From a virus: a stretch of 24,416 nt of DNA. This document shows, piece by piece, positions 22,955 to 24,416 of this stretch. Made by a program: the position numbers and the translations under genes. The stretch covers positions 1 through 24,416 of IMG/VR virus record IMGVR_UViG_3300029911_000143. One strand, given 5' to 3'. How positions within the stretch are numbered: the stretch's first letter is position 1; the number at the start of each line of letters is the position of its first letter. The notes below the pieces were generated by a model that did no database searches, was not told where the DNA came from, and worked only from the letters and a program-made list of their open reading frames with translations.

Positions 22955-23761
22955 TTAATCTTCGGGGAAATCGGGCTCGGTCTGGGCTTCGATGATATCG
23001 CCTTCGAATTCGGCCAGTGTGTCCGCGAGGTAATCCGCCACCTGGGCCTCGGAGGGACGTTTGATTTCGAAAATGTTGGCGGTGAACTGCGCGCCGGCAA
23101 ATTGGCCGGTGAACTTGGTTTGCATCCCGAGAGCCGTATAGCCGTGGGTGATCAGGTCGGTGAGGGCGTTCGTCTCGGCTTTGTGCGAGGAGGCGGACTT
23201 GTTGATCGTCGCGACTTCTCCGGACGCGCTTTGTTTCTGCTCGGTCTCGTTTCGAAGTCGCTTGCGCGTAAGGTCGATGGCCTCCGTGATCGATTCGAGC
23301 GCCATCTCGCGGAAGTTCTGGCGCATCGAGGCAACCAGTTCGTCCGCCTTGTTTCCCCCCTGGAGCACTGGCAGCGAGTCCAGTCGCCTTTGCCGGAATT
23401 CCTCCCAACGGCCGGCGTCTTTCCAGCGCATGAGCGTGCTGGCGTTGACCTCCCAGAGCGCGGCGAGCGCGGAATCCGGCAGGTCTCCCGGGCCCTCGAT
23501 GTAATGCGCGCGGATCGATTCGTACCCGTAGCGAACGATGTTGTCTTTCTCGCTCCCGGATCGGCAATAGCCGTTGGCTATGAGCGTGGGGTGAAGGAAT
23601 TCAGCGGATCCGCACGGCTTGGTGACGGCGAGCTGCACGCCCACCTTTTCAAGTTCGCGAGCATCACGCAACTTCTTGCGCTCCGCCACCAATTCGTCAA
23701 CATCCGCCGGGCCTGGCTTATTGGCCTCGCGCCGCGCTCGCTTGAGGGGAGATCCAGCCAT
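22955..23761 (-). CDS. Terminase small subunit-like DNA-binding protein
   Basis: A 268-residue protein directly before large terminase. The start at 23761 begins MAGSPLKRARREANK, a basic N-terminal tail, and lies 5 nt after the preceding stop. A helix-turn-helix (DSALAALWEVNASTLMRWKD, about 96-115) resembles the terminase small-subunit DNA-binding module. The middle (about 150-210) is a long charged helix, and the C-terminus is acidic (EAQVADYLADTLAEFEGDII). It should recognise the packaging site and load the motor. It is longer than many small subunits (140-190). The family is inferred from HTH plus position. Confidence 0.65.
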   Translation of the reverse strand: MAGSPLKRARREANKPGPADVDELVAERKKLRDARELEKVGVQLAVTKPCGSAEFLHPTLIANGYCRSGSEKDNIVRYGYESIRAHYIEGPGDLPDSALAALWEVNASTLMRWKDAGRWEEFRQRRLDSLPVLQGGNKADELVASMRQNFREMALESITEAIDLTRKRLRNETEQKQSASGEVATINKSASSHKAETNALTDLITHGYTALGMQTKFTGQFAGAQFTANIFEIKRPSEAQVADYLADTLAEFEGDIIEAQTEPDFPED

Positions 23762-23766
23762 CGGAG

Positions 23767-24195
23767 TTACTCGCTCCCGTGGTTCGCGTAAGCGCCGTTG
23801 ACGACTTCCGGTCGCGCCTCGGCATATTTCTTCGCCTGGGCCCAAACCTTTTTGCGCGCGCCTTCGCTCATGCGCTTGACCTTGGCCAGCGCTTCGGTGC
23901 GGGAATCAGCGGTCGCACCCACGAATTTCTTGCGGAGTTTCTTCGCGAGTTCTCGCACCGCGGTGGCCTCACGCTTTTGCTCTTTGGTGAGCTCGCGGGG
24001 CTTGTCCGGGATCAGCTTGCGCCGAACCGGGTAAAGCACTGCGCCGACGACTTCGCGAATGCGCTCTTCGCTCCAGCCGGGATGATTGCGGCGTAGGTTG
24101 CCCATCACGCCGCGCGTCTCCGCGTCATCGCGGTTGGCGAAATGTACCTCGCGGGAATTCGCCGGAAGGGGGATTTCTGTCGGGTTCGATTTCAT
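23767..24195 (-). CDS. Basic hypothetical protein (142 aa) at the head of the structural operon
   Basis: The start is taken as the ATG at 24195. Strongly basic helical protein: KPRELTKEQKREATAVRELA and KKLRKKFVGATADSRTEALA (about 65-103), then KVKRMSEGARKKVWAQAKKYAEAR. No membrane segment or clear HTH is seen. It could bind DNA or RNA and might help the terminase, but no family was recognised. A TATAAT hexamer lies 7 nt before the ATG and there is no Shine-Dalgarno, so the mRNA may be leaderless. The next gene begins 5 nt after its stop. Confidence 0.55.
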   Translation of the reverse strand: MKSNPTEIPLPANSREVHFANRDDAETRGVMGNLRRNHPGWSEERIREVVGAVLYPVRRKLIPDKPRELTKEQKREATAVRELAKKLRKKFVGATADSRTEALAKVKRMSEGARKKVWAQAKKYAEARPEVVNGAYANHGSE

Positions 24196-24202
24196 GGAAG
24201 GA

Positions 24203-24208
24203 ATTATA
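24203..24208 (-). promoter_or_regulatory. TATAAT -10 box 7 nt before the first gene's ATG
   Basis: A perfect TATAAT on the minus strand. No TTGACA-like hexamer is found at 16-18 nt; instead GGAAGC of motif copy 9 occupies the -35 position. Transcription would begin at or next to the ATG. Confidence 0.45.
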
Positions 24209-24220
24209 TCAAACCAAAGA

Positions 24221-24238
24221 GGAATAGCTTCCGTTTTT
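24221..24238 (-). promoter_or_regulatory. Start-associated motif, copy 9
   Basis: The minus strand reads AAAAACGGAAGCTATTCC, 25 nt before the ATG at 24195 and 12 nt before TATAAT. This is the only copy next to a clear -10 box, so here it may be a -35-like element or operator. Confidence 0.65.
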
Positions 24239-24356
24239 GCTATCCTATCGCTACCGGCTTCGCCGGAATCCCCACAAACAGCGCCGGCACCTTTCACCCA
24301 AACGAAAGCGCGCCAGGAGAGCCAATCCCGACGCGCTGTTTGCTGAATGGAGCAAC

Positions 24357-24416
24357 GTGAGTATACAAATTCCGCGCCAAGACGGCGACACATCCCGCAC
24401 ACCTCCAATTGCCAGA
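24357..24416 (+). CDS. Possible start of a divergent gene, cut by the right edge
   Basis: A plus-strand GTG at 24357 follows GGAGCAAC, a fair Shine-Dalgarno, and opens a frame of 20 codons to the edge (MSIQIPRQDGDTSRTPPIAR). The family cannot be told. If real, it would be transcribed away from the structural operon. The frame is too short to be sure. Confidence 0.35.
   Translation, partial: MSIQIPRQDGDTSRTPPIAR

Larger units (their letters stand above)
24196..24356. other. Divergent intergenic region
   Basis: This 161-nt gap separates the minus-strand structural operon from a probable plus-strand gene at the edge. It holds a TATAAT box, motif copy 9, a small hairpin CCGGC-TTC-GCCGG (24253-24265) and a looser inverted repeat AGCGCG/CGCGCT (about 24307-24336). 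It is a natural place for the operon's promoter and for operators. Confidence 0.5.

Noticed and set aside
1-24416. CRISPR arrays, tRNA genes, insertion sequences
   Set aside because: No regularly spaced repeats, cloverleaf-like segments, transposase motifs or terminal inverted repeats were found.

Overview
This window is the structural (virion assembly) half of a tailed phage or prophage from a GC-rich bacterium. The host cannot be named from the sequence. Almost everything is read from the minus strand, so the module runs from the right edge (about 24.2 kb) to the left edge. No integrase, replication, lysis or tRNA gene is seen, and the window is open at both ends.

In transcription order, the head section is: a basic hypothetical protein (24195-23767), small terminase (23761-22955), large terminase (22949-21402), a sigma-70-like factor (21384-20695), a DUF935/Mu-type portal (20661-18898), a small unknown (18901-18551), a Mu gpI-like protease with a nested scaffold (18543-17137), a lambda gpD-like decoration protein carrying an apparent Ig-like insertion (17083-16331), a lambda gpE-like major capsid protein (16279-15224) and a small unknown (15189-14863). 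The neck and tail section follows: connector, stopper-like protein, HK97 gp10-like protein, tail terminator, two related tail tube proteins (one very large), G/GT tail chaperones with a likely -1 frameshift, a 1968-residue tape measure, then a gene-transfer-agent-style tail tip (DUF2460, DUF2163, NlpC/P60). A Mom/GNAT-like gene is inserted in the tip. The phage should be siphovirus-like with a long non-contractile tail.

The most unusual features are regulatory. A motif close to AAACCGGAAGCTGTTCC lies at gene junctions in nine clear copies, all in the same orientation relative to transcription. Four sit so that GGAA is exactly 9 nt before the ATG. A further copy lies inside the decoration gene and precedes, at the same 9-nt spacing, an out-of-frame ATG whose reading frame ends in an ATGA overlap with the major capsid start. 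The phage also encodes its own sigma-like factor inside the structural operon, and that gene itself carries the motif. The arrangement resembles the start-associated sequences of cluster K mycobacteriophages, with an unrelated sequence. Two intrinsic-terminator-like hairpins, at 9582-9645 and 14811-14841, divide the operon after the tail tube and after the capsid group.

Assignments rest on reading motifs and gene order by eye. No database search was run.
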